A stretch of DNA of 64,000 nucleotides, taken from positions 130,978 to 194,977 of the forward strand of contig VXCM01002814.1 of assembly GCA_014773175.1 (NCBI GenBank), in the 5' to 3' direction. The notes beneath the pieces were generated by a model. It was not told the origin of the DNA. It did no database searches and saw only the letters and a list, made by a program, of their open reading frames with translations. Shown here piece by piece: positions 32,104 to 42,806 of this stretch (positions within the stretch are counted from its first letter, which is position 1; each line of letters begins with the position of its first letter). The stretch is from Lucifuga dentata. Taxonomy: Eukaryota; Chordata; Actinopteri; Ophidiiformes; Bythitidae. The translations under genes and the position numbers were made by a program.

Positions 32104-33352
32104 CCAACCCTTCCACCCCCCACAAGGCTGTGGATGTAATAAGGCCGTCTGGTACCCTAATGGGGGCTCTGGCTCACACAGGAAATGGAGTAGCCAGATA
32201 AGACTTTCTGCTGGCAGATGATGGGGAGTCACAGGGAGGATGAGGAACTGGTATGACCAGTACCACAGAAGACTTGAGAAGCATAAATAAATTCAAACTG
32301 TAGCTAATACCAACAGATTAATATTTCAACAGTCACCACTTTGTGCTAAGAGTGAAGTGTACATGAATGCCACTTTCAGTCCATTTGCAGTGCTTCCTTT
32401 AACTTTACTATGGGTAAAACTGCTGTTCATACCACTATAAACTTCTCTGGTTATAGTTTAAGAATTAATCTTCACAAATCAGGCTACATGCTAAGACTAA
32501 TTTATATTTAGAGTAGAGAAATATAAGCAAGTTTACCTGTGATTACTCAGATTTGACCACACTTGGTCCAACATTAATTCTCATTCACCCTATAAATGCT
32601 TCTCTCTCTCTCTCTCTCTCTCTAAGACTAAACTCATAATCACACAAAATCATCAAGCTATCAGTGAAGTGATGGCTTGTACATTTATTCAAAAGTAAAA
32701 TCTCAACAGAGGAGATTAAATTAGAAAATTCAAACCCATTTTATCTGGTCTGCAGGCTCAACTTGTGGGATGAAGTTGAGGGTAAACCCGTCAAAGATAA
32801 GTTTGCACCATTTAGGGCTTACAAATAGTGACATTATAAATTACAACAAGTAGGATCAAACTCTTTGGGGTTATAAAGATTGCGATTTTTTTTTTCTTTT
32901 CGGGAACATTATTTTTCTTATGCCTGGTAACAGTGCAATTCCAGAGGAGCCAGGAAGTTTCAGATATTATTATCCAAAAAAAGCAAATACCTACCAAAAT
33001 CTTAAATGAACATTTTAGTGGCTGTTAAATTAAGAGTTTAGTAGGAAAGCTGACTGAGGAGAAGGAGCCTGTTTCGCAACAGTTGAGCTCTCCGCCGAAC
33101 AGGAAAGTCACGGTGATGCAAAGACCACAGCAAAATAATGCGCCAGAAAGCCACACAATATTTTCGCTCCGCATTCACGACCATTTCGCAACAAATTCAC
33201 CATTGCGCATTGCCAGTGCGCACAGGCCAAACACAGGTACGGATGTAGCTGAATTATCTGGTATGTAAATCAGAAAATATGTACAAGGAAAAAAAAAAAA
33301 AGACGAATGTAAGGCCTACCTGTTCTTCCTCCGCCGATAAACTAGCTGCCAT
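14280..33352 (-). CDS. ptpn9: Tyrosine-protein phosphatase non-receptor type 9 (PTP-MEG2), 13 coding exons
   Basis: A cytoplasmic tyrosine phosphatase with a lipid-binding CRAL-TRIO/Sec14 domain that places it on secretory vesicles. Coding exons: 33320-33352, 24919-25129 (inflated, see its entry), 22407-22496, 21222-21346, 20656-20761, 19726-19836, 18670-18986, 17956-18043, 17536-17605, 16259-16337, 15961-16111, 14714-14921 and 14280-14470. All borders are GT-AG and phases match. Product is 570 residues against 593 in human. The N-terminal part has KQFLEEINEW and KFLMARKFDVLRAIELF; the Sec14 domain runs about 85-240. The phosphatase domain has NRYGDV (pTyr loop, 317-322), WPD (453-455), HCSAGIGRT with catalytic Cys500 and Arg506, and Q-loop Gln544, so it should be active. 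A false 67 bp repeat in exon 2 shifts the frame in this assembly. Confidence 0.96.
14714..14921 (-). CDS. ptpn9: ptpn9 coding exon 12 with WPD loop and catalytic P-loop
   Basis: 208 bp. It encodes TCEQRQVSHFQYLSWPDYGV and, at its end, VVHCSAGIGRT. It supplies the general acid Asp of WPD, the nucleophilic Cys and the phosphate-binding Arg. The acceptor is CCAATCAG and the donor ACAG|GTGAGA. Confidence 0.96.
14922..15960 (-). other. ptpn9 intron 11, poly-T with N, no gene
   Basis: T-runs flank a single N at 15401. Nothing else is recognised. Confidence 0.7.
15961..16111 (-). CDS. ptpn9: ptpn9 coding exon 11, phosphatase domain
   Basis: 151 bp encoding TDEGGRRKCGQYWPLEEGGQ to TTLELHNTE. The KCGQYWP core is conserved. 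The donor is GAG|GTGCAG. Confidence 0.94.
16259..16337 (-). CDS. ptpn9: ptpn9 coding exon 10, phosphatase domain
   Basis: 79 bp encoding PLEKTYGDFWRVVWEQSVLV to VMTT, the conserved core helix and strand. The acceptor is TGTCTAG and the donor CAG|GTAATT. Confidence 0.94.
16338..17535 (-). other. ptpn9 intron 9, no gene recognised
   Basis: AT-rich intron with no coding or repeat signal that I can assign. Confidence 0.7.
17536..17605 (-). CDS. ptpn9: ptpn9 coding exon 9, phosphatase domain
   Basis: 70 bp encoding RSDYINASFMDGYKQKNAYI then GTQ, a classical PTP motif. The acceptor is CTCCCACAG and the donor AAG|GTATGA. Confidence 0.95.
17956..18043 (-). CDS. ptpn9: ptpn9 coding exon 8, start of phosphatase domain
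   Basis: 88 bp encoding AVYNQERNRYGDVLCLDQTR and on to KPRRNE. NRYGDV is the phosphotyrosine-recognition loop. The acceptor is GTCTACAG and the donor GAG|GTTGGT. Confidence 0.92.
18044..18669 (-). other. ptpn9 intron 7, no gene recognised
   Basis: AT-rich with short A-runs; no exon or repeat family seen. The next introns (18987-19725, 19837-20655, 20762-21221) are equally plain. Confidence 0.65.
18670..18986 (-). CDS. ptpn9: ptpn9 coding exon 7, end of CRAL-TRIO and linker to phosphatase domain
   Basis: 317 bp. VQMVKMVELRQHLPRDCLPQ begins the end of the Sec14 domain, and IHIPGPEAM and GTFHCS mark the linker. The linker diverges from mammalian sequence and carries small deletions. The donor is CA|GTGAGT. 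Confidence 0.94.
19726..19836 (-). CDS. ptpn9: ptpn9 coding exon 6, CRAL-TRIO domain
   Basis: 37 codons, GAFPARLKKVLIVGAPVWFR to KEKLRER. This is the most conserved stretch of the lipid-binding domain. The donor is AGG|GTAAAT. Confidence 0.95.
20656..20761 (-). CDS. ptpn9: ptpn9 coding exon 5, CRAL-TRIO domain
   Basis: 106 bp encoding FETQRNGLVFIYDMAGSNYT to KILNLLK, the central strand-helix of the Sec14 fold. The acceptor is GCCAACAG and the donor AAG|GTTGGA. Confidence 0.94.
21222..21346 (-). CDS. ptpn9: ptpn9 coding exon 4, CRAL-TRIO domain
   Basis: 125 bp encoding SARDPSGASIALYTAKLHHP to FYLLDRAVE. The acceptor is ATTTCAG and the donor GAG|GTGAGG. Ends with two bases of a split Ser codon. 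Confidence 0.93.
21347..22406 (-). other. ptpn9 intron 3 with poly-T and purine-rich tract
   Basis: A run of about 29 T ends at 21779. A GGGAGAAGG-type purine tract lies near 22049-22066. No exon is recognised. Confidence 0.65.
22407..22496 (-). CDS. ptpn9: ptpn9 coding exon 3
   Basis: 30 codons, ETRLKEGIVRLQPQEEPLRS to SGKFTVL. The acceptor is TCTTCAG and the donor TTG|GTAAGC. Phase 0 at both ends. Confidence 0.94.
22497..24918 (-). other. ptpn9 intron 2, contains an exon-like open frame of unknown nature
   Basis: No known gene lies here. A 52-codon minus-strand frame at 23921-24079 reads like protein (KEKLALDQLDQNITEIAVGD and an acidic stretch) but has a poor upstream polypyrimidine tract and no recognised family. 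Confidence 0.5.
24919..25129 (-). CDS. ptpn9: ptpn9 coding exon 2, carrying an assembly duplication with one N
   Basis: The true exon is 48 codons, ATKQFLEEINEWTSQHGVSP to IELFHSYR, with acceptor GTTCCAG and donor AGG|GTAAGG. The 66 bases at 24918-24983 recur exactly from 24985, after the N at 24984. Copying adds 67 bp, not a multiple of three, so literal translation is frameshifted. Reading 24986-25129 alone restores the 144 bp exon. Confidence 0.92.
27757..28189. mobile_element. TIR element copy B (433 bp)
   Basis: The left end TAAAGGACCATACCATCCAT at 27757 and the right end, ending CTCCTTTA at 28189, are inverted repeats of roughly 90-100 bp. The right arm holds TATTAGGCTCAAACATGCAA. Same family and orientation as copy A. 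It is shorter in the middle but keeps GGATTACCTATCCCAAGAAC at about 27989. No coding capacity. Confidence 0.88.
28731..28865. repeat. 67 bp exact duplication across N 28798 (assembly artefact)
   Basis: The 67 bases starting AACAGAGTTTGTACCG at 28731 recur exactly after the N from 28799. Confidence 0.9.
29014..29146. repeat. 66 bp exact duplication across N 29080 (assembly artefact)
   Basis: The 66 bases starting CCCTCTGTTCCTAGAG at 29014 recur exactly after the N from 29081. Confidence 0.9.
29930..30405. mobile_element. TIR element copy C, inverted and missing one end
   Basis: Only one terminal repeat is found, ending GGTCCTTTA at 30405, with TATTAGGCTCAAGCATGCAA just inside. Orientation is opposite to copies A, B and D. 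The interior matches them in reverse complement, including CTTGGGATAGGTAA near 30014-30027 and GGGACTATATTCCC in complement near 30135. The expected partner repeat is absent; similarity fades near 29975 and I cannot place the left end exactly. Confidence 0.78.
32064..32101. repeat. (CA)n microsatellite
   Basis: About 18 CA units in ptpn9 intron 1. A CT run lies nearby at 32601-32622. Confidence 0.95.
33320..33352 (-). CDS. ptpn9: ptpn9 coding exon 1
   Basis: ATG at 33352 followed by MAASLSAEEEQ (11 codons) and the donor CAG|GTAGGC. It joins in phase 0 to ATKQFLEE, as in the family. It lies within a CpG-rich stretch. Confidence 0.88.
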
Positions 33353-33760
33353 CGTCCCCGTGAGCTCTCTCTTCACCTTTATAAAGACGTGTCCTCATAA
33401 AGTGGAAGACGACGGAGATGACTGAGTGTCCCTCGTGTGAAACGGGGTTTAGGGGTTGTCCCTTTTTCTCTATGTTAAAGGCATTGGAACACAGCAGTGT
33501 TAGCTAAATGTTTTTCTTTTTTTTCCTTTCTTTTTTTTCAAAAACGTACTTTCACTGCGAAACACGCAGGCTAATTAGCCCCCAAAGCAGGGAGAAAAAT
33601 CGCTTCGGTATCAGATTTTCACCGAAAAAGAAAACGAAGAAGGAAAACGGACAGCAGTCAGCAGCTAGACGAAGCTCGATGCTAGCCGAGTTTTTAGCCG
33701 TCCAGGGCACCTCACACCGCTCACAGGACTACTGAGTGCTGAGATATCCATGCCATGAAT
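33353..33760 (-). promoter_or_regulatory. Putative ptpn9 promoter and 5' UTR
   Basis: CpG-containing DNA directly upstream of the ptpn9 start codon. A TTTATAAAG motif at 33377-33386 is only about 25 nt from the ATG, so it is probably not the functional TATA box. The start site cannot be placed. Confidence 0.4.
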
Positions 33761-33936
33761 TGCAAGTTTGAGCCCTCAACGTCTCCTTTATGTTGTAAGG
33801 CGCACACAAGTCAACAGTGGGAGAGAGAGAATGATGCACGGCGCTCTGCCCCCTGCTGGTCAACACGAGAAAATGACACGAGCTCACGACGTCCGCCTCC
33901 ATTCATAAAAGAATAGGACAACAAAAATAGAAAAAA

Positions 33937-34260
<324 letters not shown>

Positions 34261-35317
34261 AGCACTCTCCAAATTATCATTGCACATAACTAATGCATGA
34301 AATATAAACTGACAGGAAATAACTAAGGCCTGGCTAAGAATAGCAGCAGGCATTAATTGTTGGATATAGCAAAAACTGTTTAGAAAACGACCAAGGACAA
34401 GGAATTAGTACATTCAGTGTATGTTAGAGGGATTGGGAAGATGTCCTAGAAAAAACTATCCAAAGACTTATAAAATCATTATTATGTGGCCTGCACACTG
34501 TAGGTCTTCATAGGAATGTCATGCTGATATTTTAACTGGGAAGACTGTTAAGTGCACAGCTGGGAGATTGCATTTCCTGCAAGGCCATTGATGGCCTTTA
34601 ATTCATACCTTGTTGTGTTTTAGTAAGACTATAAAGTATTCTTGGTAATGCAAAGGGAAATCAAATTGAGTGTGGTTTTATTTCACAAGCATTGAAAAGA
34701 TTTTATCATTTAATGCTGTGATAATCGAACTCTGTGTATCACATTTTTAGCTTTTACTGTAACACACACAGGCCACTTGTTTCTCTGACTTAAAATATTT
34801 TTGTAAGCAAATGAAGGAAATGAGACACTTGATATTTTGTCAACAGCAAACAAGAGATAGCAATAGTCTAAGTGTAAATAATGAAGCGTGAGAAAGTCTG
34901 GTGGAAACTAAAGGAAAAGGCAGTGGACAATAATAGCCTTCCTGTCAACATCATCTCATTTGGGAAAAATGTGATTGGTAAATCCTAAGACCAACCCACA
35001 TATCAGCCCTGCCAAAAAGCTTCCTGAGTGCATCACGGAGACCAAATTTATCTCACTGAACCATTCAGGAAAAGATGGAGAGAAACGTTATTAATGGCTT
35101 CACAATTTTTGTTTTGAGCTAAGAATATGTGTAATATGAAGGACACATGTTGAGAACCTCTAGACTGTTTAAAATAGCCAGTTTTCATGCCAAAGCTGCA
35201 TGAAAATTAAATGAATCCTAATGTATAAGATTCATAAATGTATGAATGACAACACATGCACACAGGCCTACAAATATGTAATTATAATTTCAATGTTTTA
35301 ATTTATAATTTACAATA

Positions 35318-35887
35318 TAAAGGACCATGCTGGTGATTTTGCATGTTAAGCCCAATAAATACTACCTGCATACACGTTAGGTTACTGACAACTGTTTTCC
35401 AAAACATACAACCTTATTTTAGTTTTCCTGTTATTTTGTCAAATACCCTAATCAAAAATGAAATGTTCAAGTAGCACCCCATCTTAAAATTCATTTTCAT
35501 CTGCTAACATGTACATGCAAATATAGAATTGTTTTTAATTTCTCTGTAAAAGCCATCTTCTCCTGGGACTATATTCCCTGGCTGAGTCATACATTTTCTT
35601 TTGTGCAGCTCTGTGTTGGATCAGTCAAATTAAGTAACTTCATCAGAAAGAAGCTGTGTGGTTTGCTATGACAGATTACCTATCTCAAGTATATTTCAAG
35701 TCTCTACAAGCTGATTTTAACAGCATATTGGAATGAACTGAAGCCAACAGCAGTTTGGAAGGTAAGAAAAACAAATATAAACTGTACTGCTCTTAGTATG
35801 TTTTTGAAAATAACTGGCAGTAAGTAACGTGTATGTAAATTGTATTTATTGGGCTCAAACCTGCAAAATCACCATTAAGCTCCTTTA
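35318..35887. mobile_element. TIR element copy D (570 bp, most diverged)
   Basis: Begins TAAAGGACCATGCTGGTGAT and ends AAGCTCCTTTA; the arms are inverted repeats. The interior includes GATTACCTATCTCAAG (about 35673) and GGGACTATATTCCCTGG (about 35566), shared with copies A-C. It appears complete, in the same orientation as A and B. No coding capacity. Confidence 0.85.
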
Positions 35888-38769
35888 GCAAATTTAGTTT
35901 TTAGGTATATTCTAATTTAGGGGTCCTCAAATAGCGCCCCCTGGGTCAAATCTGGCCCTTTAACAAAATGATTTGGCCCCCTAACAAAAAAAAAAAAAAA
36001 AANAAAAAAAAAAAAAAAAAAGTATTATTTTAGAAAAACCAAATCCTAAATGATCATCAGTCATGTATGTACATGCACACTGTGCAGCTATTTTTGTCTG
36101 TACTTAGGTTAATTAAGACAAAAATTATGGAGTAAGCGGTGTACATGGATGGAATTAATATAATTCCTTTGTAGACACGACTTGTTGCTTGATCAGCTTG
36201 AGTGTAAGTCGATAGAATGTTAACATGAGGAAATTCACAACTGCATAATTTACACCAATGTTGATTTTATGCTCATTACAATCTGATGATGAGGTTTACA
36301 TGATATCCAAAAAAATTGACTTTGCATTAATTTGATTAGAAAGTTTTAAGGTGCTTAACAGTTTAAACTTCCTGAATGTATCATTGCTGTACAAACATTA
36401 CTTACACATAGTAGCAAATTCTACTATGTCTGTAACCAATAAGGGCTCTTATATCACTTAATAAAATAATCATAATCGTATCAAATGTTGTCAGATAGAT
36501 TATGTAGAAAGACAGAATTCAAGCAAATGGGTAAATAATAGACTTAATTGTGTTTTTGTGTTGGCTAAAATCCCACCTCCCAGTCAAGACAAGGCGAAAC
36601 ACAAAGCTGTTCTCTTAGAAGTCTTGTGACAAGGTTTTTACAGAGATCAGTATGACTTCAAGTAACCGAAACCATAAATGTGTGTGTGCGTGGGGGAGTC
36701 TGAGTCTCTGAAAGTGTAACTGTGGGCTGATAGGTGCTCAGTTCCTGGAAAGCAACTGGGGGATGACTAATATCTGAATTCTTGAATGAACCACGTGCCC
36801 GATTTTGCTCTCCATGACATCTTTCTCAGTTAAGAGGTGATCAAATGTGAGATAAAAAAACCCAACCTTACTGTTTGTCTGCATTTGTTATCCACTTTAA
36901 GAATTACATCCATTTTTGTTCCTTCATATACTTTAGGTTTGGAGAAATAAAATGCTTTGGACCCTTCTAAAACCAAATCTAAAAACAGCATCATTGAATA
37001 TTACAGTTATAGACAGCCAATCTGTGATATTCAATGCACTGTAGAAAATAGTTTGCAATCAAGTGTGGTCAAGTGTAACACTGATCTACTAGGATTCTGT
37101 CAAATGACATCGTTTACCTGCTCCAACCTCAGTGTTTAGCTACACTTTAAAATGATTTGCAATAATCTCCAGAAAAATGGCGTAAATCTAGTCACCTGTT
37201 GACTTTCTGTGAAGGTGGAGTGAATACTGTTGCTAGCATTTGATCAAAAATATGACCAATGGCAAACTCAGCCCATAAATGCAGTAAACTTGAAGTGGCA
37301 TACTATTTTAGGATGGATTTTTCCTTTAAGGTTATTATCTGCATCATTCATGGCTGGCCTTGATACTAATGATTTTGAAGGGCATTTTGAATAATAGATT
37401 TCAGTAGACAAAAGGTGAATGTTGATCCATGAAACTTACTAGCACAGGCTTAATTCAAACCCAAGCTGTCATTTGCCATAAAATGAAAAGCAATGAGGAA
37501 AAAAAATACTCTTTCTGAGATATTTTAAAGTATTTGGTAATCTGACAGAAAGGAGATATGTTGCAGCGGACCACTTTAGTTCATTAGCGCGTTCACGTCT
37601 TTCTTGTTGACAGCCAATTTCCAGCCAGCTCTTCAGTTATGCAAATGGAACAGTAGGCTTATTGCAGCGGGGAAGATGCTCATGAATTGTGCTGATGAGG
37701 GCTGGTATCAGCAGTATGACTCATGTCTTACCATAAACTGGAACATTCTCCACTTGCAGTCATACTGACTGTGTCAACTCTGATGTTACTGCGGAGAGTT
37801 TTTCTGAAAAATATCCATTGTAGTTTTTATACAGTACAATTCAAACATAATTTTGCATATTGGTCTTTGCTCTTTGATCTGTGAGAAGCTGTTGTTAAAT
37901 AACTGTGTCTGGCAAATAAAAAAAGGATTTATTAAAAGACATACACCTTAAAACACCTCGATTCTAAGGTAAGTAATTTAGCAATACATTATAAAACTCT
38001 ATGCCAAAGACTTTTTTTTAAGGGTTAACTCTTCAACATGGTAGCAAGTCACAATCATCTGACCAGTCAGCAACACACCACCCTTCCTACACATTATTAA
38101 GTACTGGGAGTAGATTCTAACTGTACACAGTTGAATTCCAAATGAATAAGCTTCTGAAAACTCTGGCTTTTTAGGTGTGTAGATTTCAATGCATAAAACT
38201 AGAGGTGTACCTGCAAATGACTGACGGCAATGAAGATAAGTTTCTTGCGAGATCTGTTTTATGCTGATGTGCATAAAAAGAAAGTGTGCAGAGCAGCAAA
38301 ATAAAGATGTTCCCTTGAGTAAAGCATTTGCCGTGCAGCACTTTGCATACTTAAGGAATCTACTAGACACACATCTCATATAAGAAACCTCTCATCCTCC
38401 TTCTTACTGCTATTACTGTTCCGGTGTTATGAAAGGCGTCGGCATATCAGACCATGATATAGTAATTCTAACAGCTAAATACAAACACAGTCATTAACAG
38501 TATTGTTTTCATTTCCATATTCTGCAGAATGTACATTTAAAACTTAGGAGGCATTTGGTGGAATTTAAATGTTTAGCCATGTAAAAAACACACAGCAGAG
38601 CTCTGATGCACTCTGAAGGTGTATTAAGAAGTGCCGGATTAGAATTAGCCATGCTTTGCAATTGGTCAGATCTGCAAAACTATTCAGTGGTGATGCCAAA
38701 GAGCCATATGTGGGTCAACAGCACTCCACACCACTGAGTTAGCAATTTGCATCTTGTTAAGCTTCACAC

Positions 38770-39090
38770 TCAGCTCTCCATATGTGCTTCCCTTATTGGT
38801 TTCTGGGGCAAAAATGTCAGCGCTCCCCCACTGTCCTGGCTCGGAGTGGACAGGTACTCCAATTCATAGCCTCCACTCCTACTGGCTGGCCGGACTTCAC
38901 TTGATGTTTTCTTGTTATCTCGAATCTGCTGCAGCTGGTGACTGGCGTACTCAGGCTTGGCGGTGAGGGGTCCCAAGGGAACTTCAATACCCAGGATATC
39001 AGTAACCATGTAGGGGCGGAGCCAACCTACAAGAGGGGTACTGCCTGGGGTGTAGTGGGTTTGCCTGTGGTAGAAGAGAAGACCATCCAC
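38770..39090 (-). CDS. snupn: snupn terminal coding exon
   Basis: 107 codons including [23 protein letters not shown] and VGWLRPYMV end the cap-binding domain; a less conserved tail ends AHMES. The acceptor is GGCTGCAG. Confidence 0.95.
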   Translation of the reverse strand: MDGLLFYHRQTHYTPGSTPLVGWLRPYMVTDILGIEVPLGPLTAKPEYASHQLQQIRDNKKTSSEVRPASRSGGYELEYLSTPSQDSGGALTFLPQKPIREAHMES

Positions 39091-42000
39091 CTGCAGCCAG
39101 AAAGTGAAGCTGCATTCAGAATCAAATCAATCATGTATGATGTAAAGTATTGAGAAATACCCTAAATAAGTTACACCTTATATTTTAGCCATTTCTGTGA
39201 CTCTGAAACGACATGCTGGGAGTAAAACAGCAGAATAAGCCATTAACAGGAAATGGTTGAACAGACGTCAGAAGTGTTCTTACACTGAAGCTGTACTCAG
39301 CTGCCAAGGCTTTCTGAATCAATTCTGCTGTACAGTCTGTGCTTTGGAGGCTCACAAACCGGAACTGTCGGAGCAAACAAAACCAGACAGGCATGTTCAC
39401 GCATATTGTTAGCAAGAATAATTTGTCTTCATGTCTAATGTAAGAATTTGCTTTCTACAGTATCTAAGCCAGGTTTAAGATTGGTGTGGTACTGAGCTGT
39501 ACCACACCAATCTCTAAATATTAAGAAGTGCAACTTTAAGAAATAGTTCTTAATCCTGAAAATTCATCAGCAGTGGTCTTCAATGCACAATTAGTCCCAC
39601 ATGGGAGCTTGACTTTGATTTTTCTTTGTCTCATTTCTCCCTTAGGAGTTGGACGTTTAAGACTTTATTGGTTCCATGCTGTAGCAAAGAAAATTACAAC
39701 ACATACACTCAAGAAACAAGATATAGAACAGTTCAGGTTTAATAAATCCATTCCAGTCTCAAAACAATGCTAAGTACTGAAAACTAGAAAGAAAATAGAA
39801 TCGTGAAGTGAAGAAGCCCTATTCTCACTGCTGTTACTCACAGGATTGCGTTTGGCAATATCTGAAAGGCCGTTTGCCTCCTGCACTTTGGACTTCAGCC
39901 AGTAAAAGCGGAACTCAGTCTGTTGAAGAGAAAACAAGCACTGTAAACAAAAAAACTCCCTTTCAAATTCCGAGCCAATAAGATGGGCAACGTGGCATAA
40001 AGACACATCTGTAAACCAGACGTTGCTACTTAAGCTATTAGACAAGCATTCCTTGATTGCTGCAAGATTAGAAATGAGACTTACTGGGCAGTCATACACA
40101 GGGTGACCTCTCCAGCACATGACATCCAGAATGTAGTATGTTCTGTCCACTTCACTATAAATGCAGTCAAGGATCGTGTAATCTGCACATGGAATATGCA
40201 AAGAGTCACTTGTACATACACTAATGAAATGGTTCATAATAACTTACAGTGTCAACTGTTATTAACTTGGAAAAGCAGCAATACCAAATCACTCTAATAT
40301 GTCTGAGGGGGATTTTATAAAATTACTTTTTAGTGCTCGTGTTATAGTGACAACAGGTGATACCACTACTGATATACAGGTGATTGAAATTAGTCCCAAA
40401 ACCAATCTGTAAGTATCAAGGTAAATTTTATTCCAATTTCATCATAAAAAAATAAAGCAAAAGAAGAAATGAAATTAAATATTAATTTTTTTTTTAAAGT
40501 AGACCTCATCCACAGATAAAGTTGTTAGACTACATCTGTCCCATAACATACTGTAGTTGAATTTGAAATGATCTCACAGTCAGTGGAAGCGAATGACAGA
40601 ACATGTTAGTGGAATCATTCCTTGCATTATTATAAGAAAATAAGCCAGTGAGCTCCAGATAGAGGGGAACCACCTACCCTTTCCCATGGCTGAGTTGTGT
40701 CGGTTCCCACCGGGCAGGAGGGAAGGGAAACGGTTCACACAGTAGCCACTTTTAGTGTATGCTGCAGTGGAACCCTTGAGAAAGTAATTTACAGAGACAA
40801 TATAGAGAAAGGGGCAACTGTTACCAAAAAGGCAGCTAGGCCCCACAGTGCTGTCCTAAGATTTAACAGTGTTTTAAATGTCCCATGTGTCTATTTTGTT
40901 TTCGGTCTGATTCTTATGCTGGCTGGCCTTTATAAACATGTAGAACTGAGATATTACTGCCGCATGGGCAGACCAAAGTTTCCTTAAGTTTTCCAAAAAT
41001 TCCTCAACCTCCACACTCTGCTACCTTTCAGGGCAAGTCTTAAAGCATGAGGCCGTGGAGAGGTTCTGAGATTTAAATAATGAGGTCAAGGTCTGGAGTC
41101 ATGAATGAGGAAACGGACTATAGTTGCTTCATCACAATTACGATACTGAAGATTACTATCACAGGTTTGTTTTTATTTTTGGTTTTTTAGAACCAACAGG
41201 TACAAATAAGTTTTCTGTGTGCTGAGAAAGGGGAAAACCACAGTCTGGGGCCAGTATGACAGGATAGACATGTCATACTAGACCTACCAGTAACCTGCAC
41301 TTACAGCTGATAAGCATTTTCAAGCCTTTTCACTTCTCATTAACAAAATATTAATACACTATGGGGTAAGGGAGACATTTTATCACATTTAATGTGACTA
41401 CAGCAGATGTTGGCTCCAAAAAAGGTTCTAACTGTAATTAAGTAAAGAGGAAAACCTGCAAAATTTTCTAGATTATAACTTTTTTTCCACAAGTTCATCT
41501 ACATCAGGTAGCAAAATTTATGTATAGGCAGGGCCAAATTGACAAGCACGAAATGCAAAGTTATTATCTGGACAATGCCCTCTAACTAGAAAAACAATCT
41601 TAAAAATCACTCATGTTAATAAAATTTCAAAACTGACAGTAAAGGTGAGAATTCCCATCAGTGCAGGAAGCTTACACCTCAGAAACTGCAGAGATGAGAA
41701 TAAGTAATCAGCCAATAAACTCAACTCACAGAATCTCAATCAGAATTGACTGACTATTTTATTTACTGAATCCTTCATGTGCTGCTTTAAAATAATTACC
41801 TCCCTTTCCCCGAATTTCAAATTTTAGGGACTGCAGCAGACGCTGTGGGGAAAAAAAAAAAAAAAAAANAAAAAAAAAAAAAAAAAGCAGAGCAGTAAGC
41901 TTCCTACCTTGGAGGCAACTATGAGAGATCGTTTCCCCACAGGACAGACGACCATCAGCCAATCAGCGTCCAGTTCTGCTGGCACGTCTACCAGCCACTC

Positions 42001-42799
42001 TGAAAGCATCAGCTGAGGAGGAGACATAAACCTTTGTTAACAAAGACAACATCCATCTTTACCATCATCAATGTATTTGAAGCTTCAATGACAAAGTCTA
42101 CTGGCATTCAAAAAGCTTACACAAACACAATGCTGCAGTTTATCAGTCCATTTCATGTCTGGGACAGGGGCCAAAATTCTAGCAACTCATGTGCCCTCTG
42201 CTGGCCAAGACTAAGAATGCATATGAAAGACAGACCTGGTTGGCATAATGTTTTGGCAGCTTCCTCCTCTCAATCTCCATCCCCTCTTCCTCTGAGTTGC
42301 CCTCTTGCTTCTGTTCCCCCTCCTCGTGTTTCTCCATGTCCTCCTCCCCATCGCTGTCTGCCCCAGTCCAGTCCCCATCGGCCAGACGCCGTGCATGGTT
42401 GACATAGTTTAACCTTTTTCTGAGATTAGGAGCAGACACAAAAACTCATTCAGACAAGTGCACATTACTTTAAAGATTAAATATCTGCGTAATATACCAA
42501 TATACCAAAACATGCTCATATTTCAAAACATAACTGATATCAGTGCACTCCTTCAGAACCATTTGGATTAGGATTGACATAGGAGGGACTGTGCACTGAA
42601 AAGTGTCCAGGACCAAACAACAACATGGTGAGTACACTTACGTTTTCTGCAGATCAAGGAAGCGCCGGCGTCGTTCGCTCTGCTCCAGCACGCTGTACTT
42701 GCTCTTATATTGGGTCAGCCGAGGGTGAGGAGCGGCTGTATTGTTGGGCTCCATGGAGACAGCAAAGCTGGCTGAGAGGGCTTGGGTCAAGTCATCCAT
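38770..42799 (-). CDS. snupn: Snurportin-1, snRNP nuclear import adaptor, 8 coding exons
   Basis: Binds the m3G cap of spliceosomal U snRNPs and bridges them to importin-beta for nuclear import. Exons: 42642-42799, 42236-42419, 41908-42012, 40678-40774, 40085-40182, 39842-39919, 39284-39364 and 38770-39090, all GT-AG with matching phases, giving 373 residues (human 360). Residues 1-65 form the importin-beta-binding region ([19 protein letters not shown]). An acidic Glu-rich linker at about 73-104 is longer than in mammals. The cap-binding domain follows, with LMLSEWL (Trp120) and [12 protein letters not shown] (Trp290), corresponding to the cap-contacting tryptophans of the human protein. Stop TGA is at 38772-38770. 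An A-run with one N lies in intron 3 and does not touch the coding sequence. Confidence 0.96.
39284..39364 (-). CDS. snupn: snupn coding exon 7
   Basis: 27 codons, [20 protein letters not shown] to EYSFS. The acceptor is CTCCGACAG and the donor AGT|GTAAGA. Confidence 0.93.
39478..39513. repeat. Perfect 15 bp inverted repeat with 6-nt loop
   Basis: AGATTGGTGTGGTAC (39478-39492), loop TGAGCT and GTACCACACCAATCT (39499-39513). Pairing extends by TTTA/TAAA after a one-base bulge. It lies in the snupn intron between coding exons 6 and 7. Confidence 0.95.
39842..39919 (-). CDS. snupn: snupn coding exon 6
   Basis: 26 codons, [20 protein letters not shown] to AKRNP. The acceptor is TTCAACAG and the donor CCT|GTGAGT. 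Confidence 0.94.
40085..40182 (-). CDS. snupn: snupn coding exon 5
   Basis: 98 bp encoding [20 protein letters not shown] to GHPVYDCP, the conserved core of the cap-binding fold. The donor is CCA|GTAAGT. Confidence 0.95.
40678..40774 (-). CDS. snupn: snupn coding exon 4
   Basis: 97 bp encoding [20 protein letters not shown] to NRHNSAMGK. The donor AAGG|GTAGGT is fixed by the split Asp codon completed in the next exon. Confidence 0.94.
40775..41907 (-). other. snupn intron 3, A-run with N, no gene
   Basis: A-runs flank a single N at 41869, 22 nt from coding exon 3. Nothing else is recognised. Confidence 0.7.
41908..42012 (-). CDS. snupn: snupn coding exon 3, start of cap-binding domain
   Basis: 35 codons, [20 protein letters not shown] to [10 protein letters not shown]. 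The acceptor is CTCCTCAG and the donor AAG|GTAGGA. Confidence 0.95.
42236..42419 (-). CDS. snupn: snupn coding exon 2, end of IBB and acidic linker
   Basis: 184 bp encoding [20 protein letters not shown], then a Glu/Asp-rich stretch ending [11 protein letters not shown]. The donor is CAG|GTCTGT. Confidence 0.94.
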
Positions 42800-42806
42800 G
42801 GGGACT
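42642..42806 (-). CDS. snupn: snupn exon with start codon (5' UTR 42800-42806)
   Basis: The acceptor TTTGCAG precedes 42806. ATG at 42799, in CCCCATGG context, opens [20 protein letters not shown] and continues to the basic IBB helix SERRRRF. The donor is AC|GTAAGT. Confidence 0.94.

Larger units (their letters stand above)
25130..33319 (-). other. ptpn9 intron 1 (8.2 kb), repeat-bearing, no gene
   Basis: It holds transposon copies B and C, CA, CT and homopolymer microsatellites, and single-N joins at 25550, 28798, 29080 and 31088. No exon of another gene is recognised on either strand. Confidence 0.7.
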
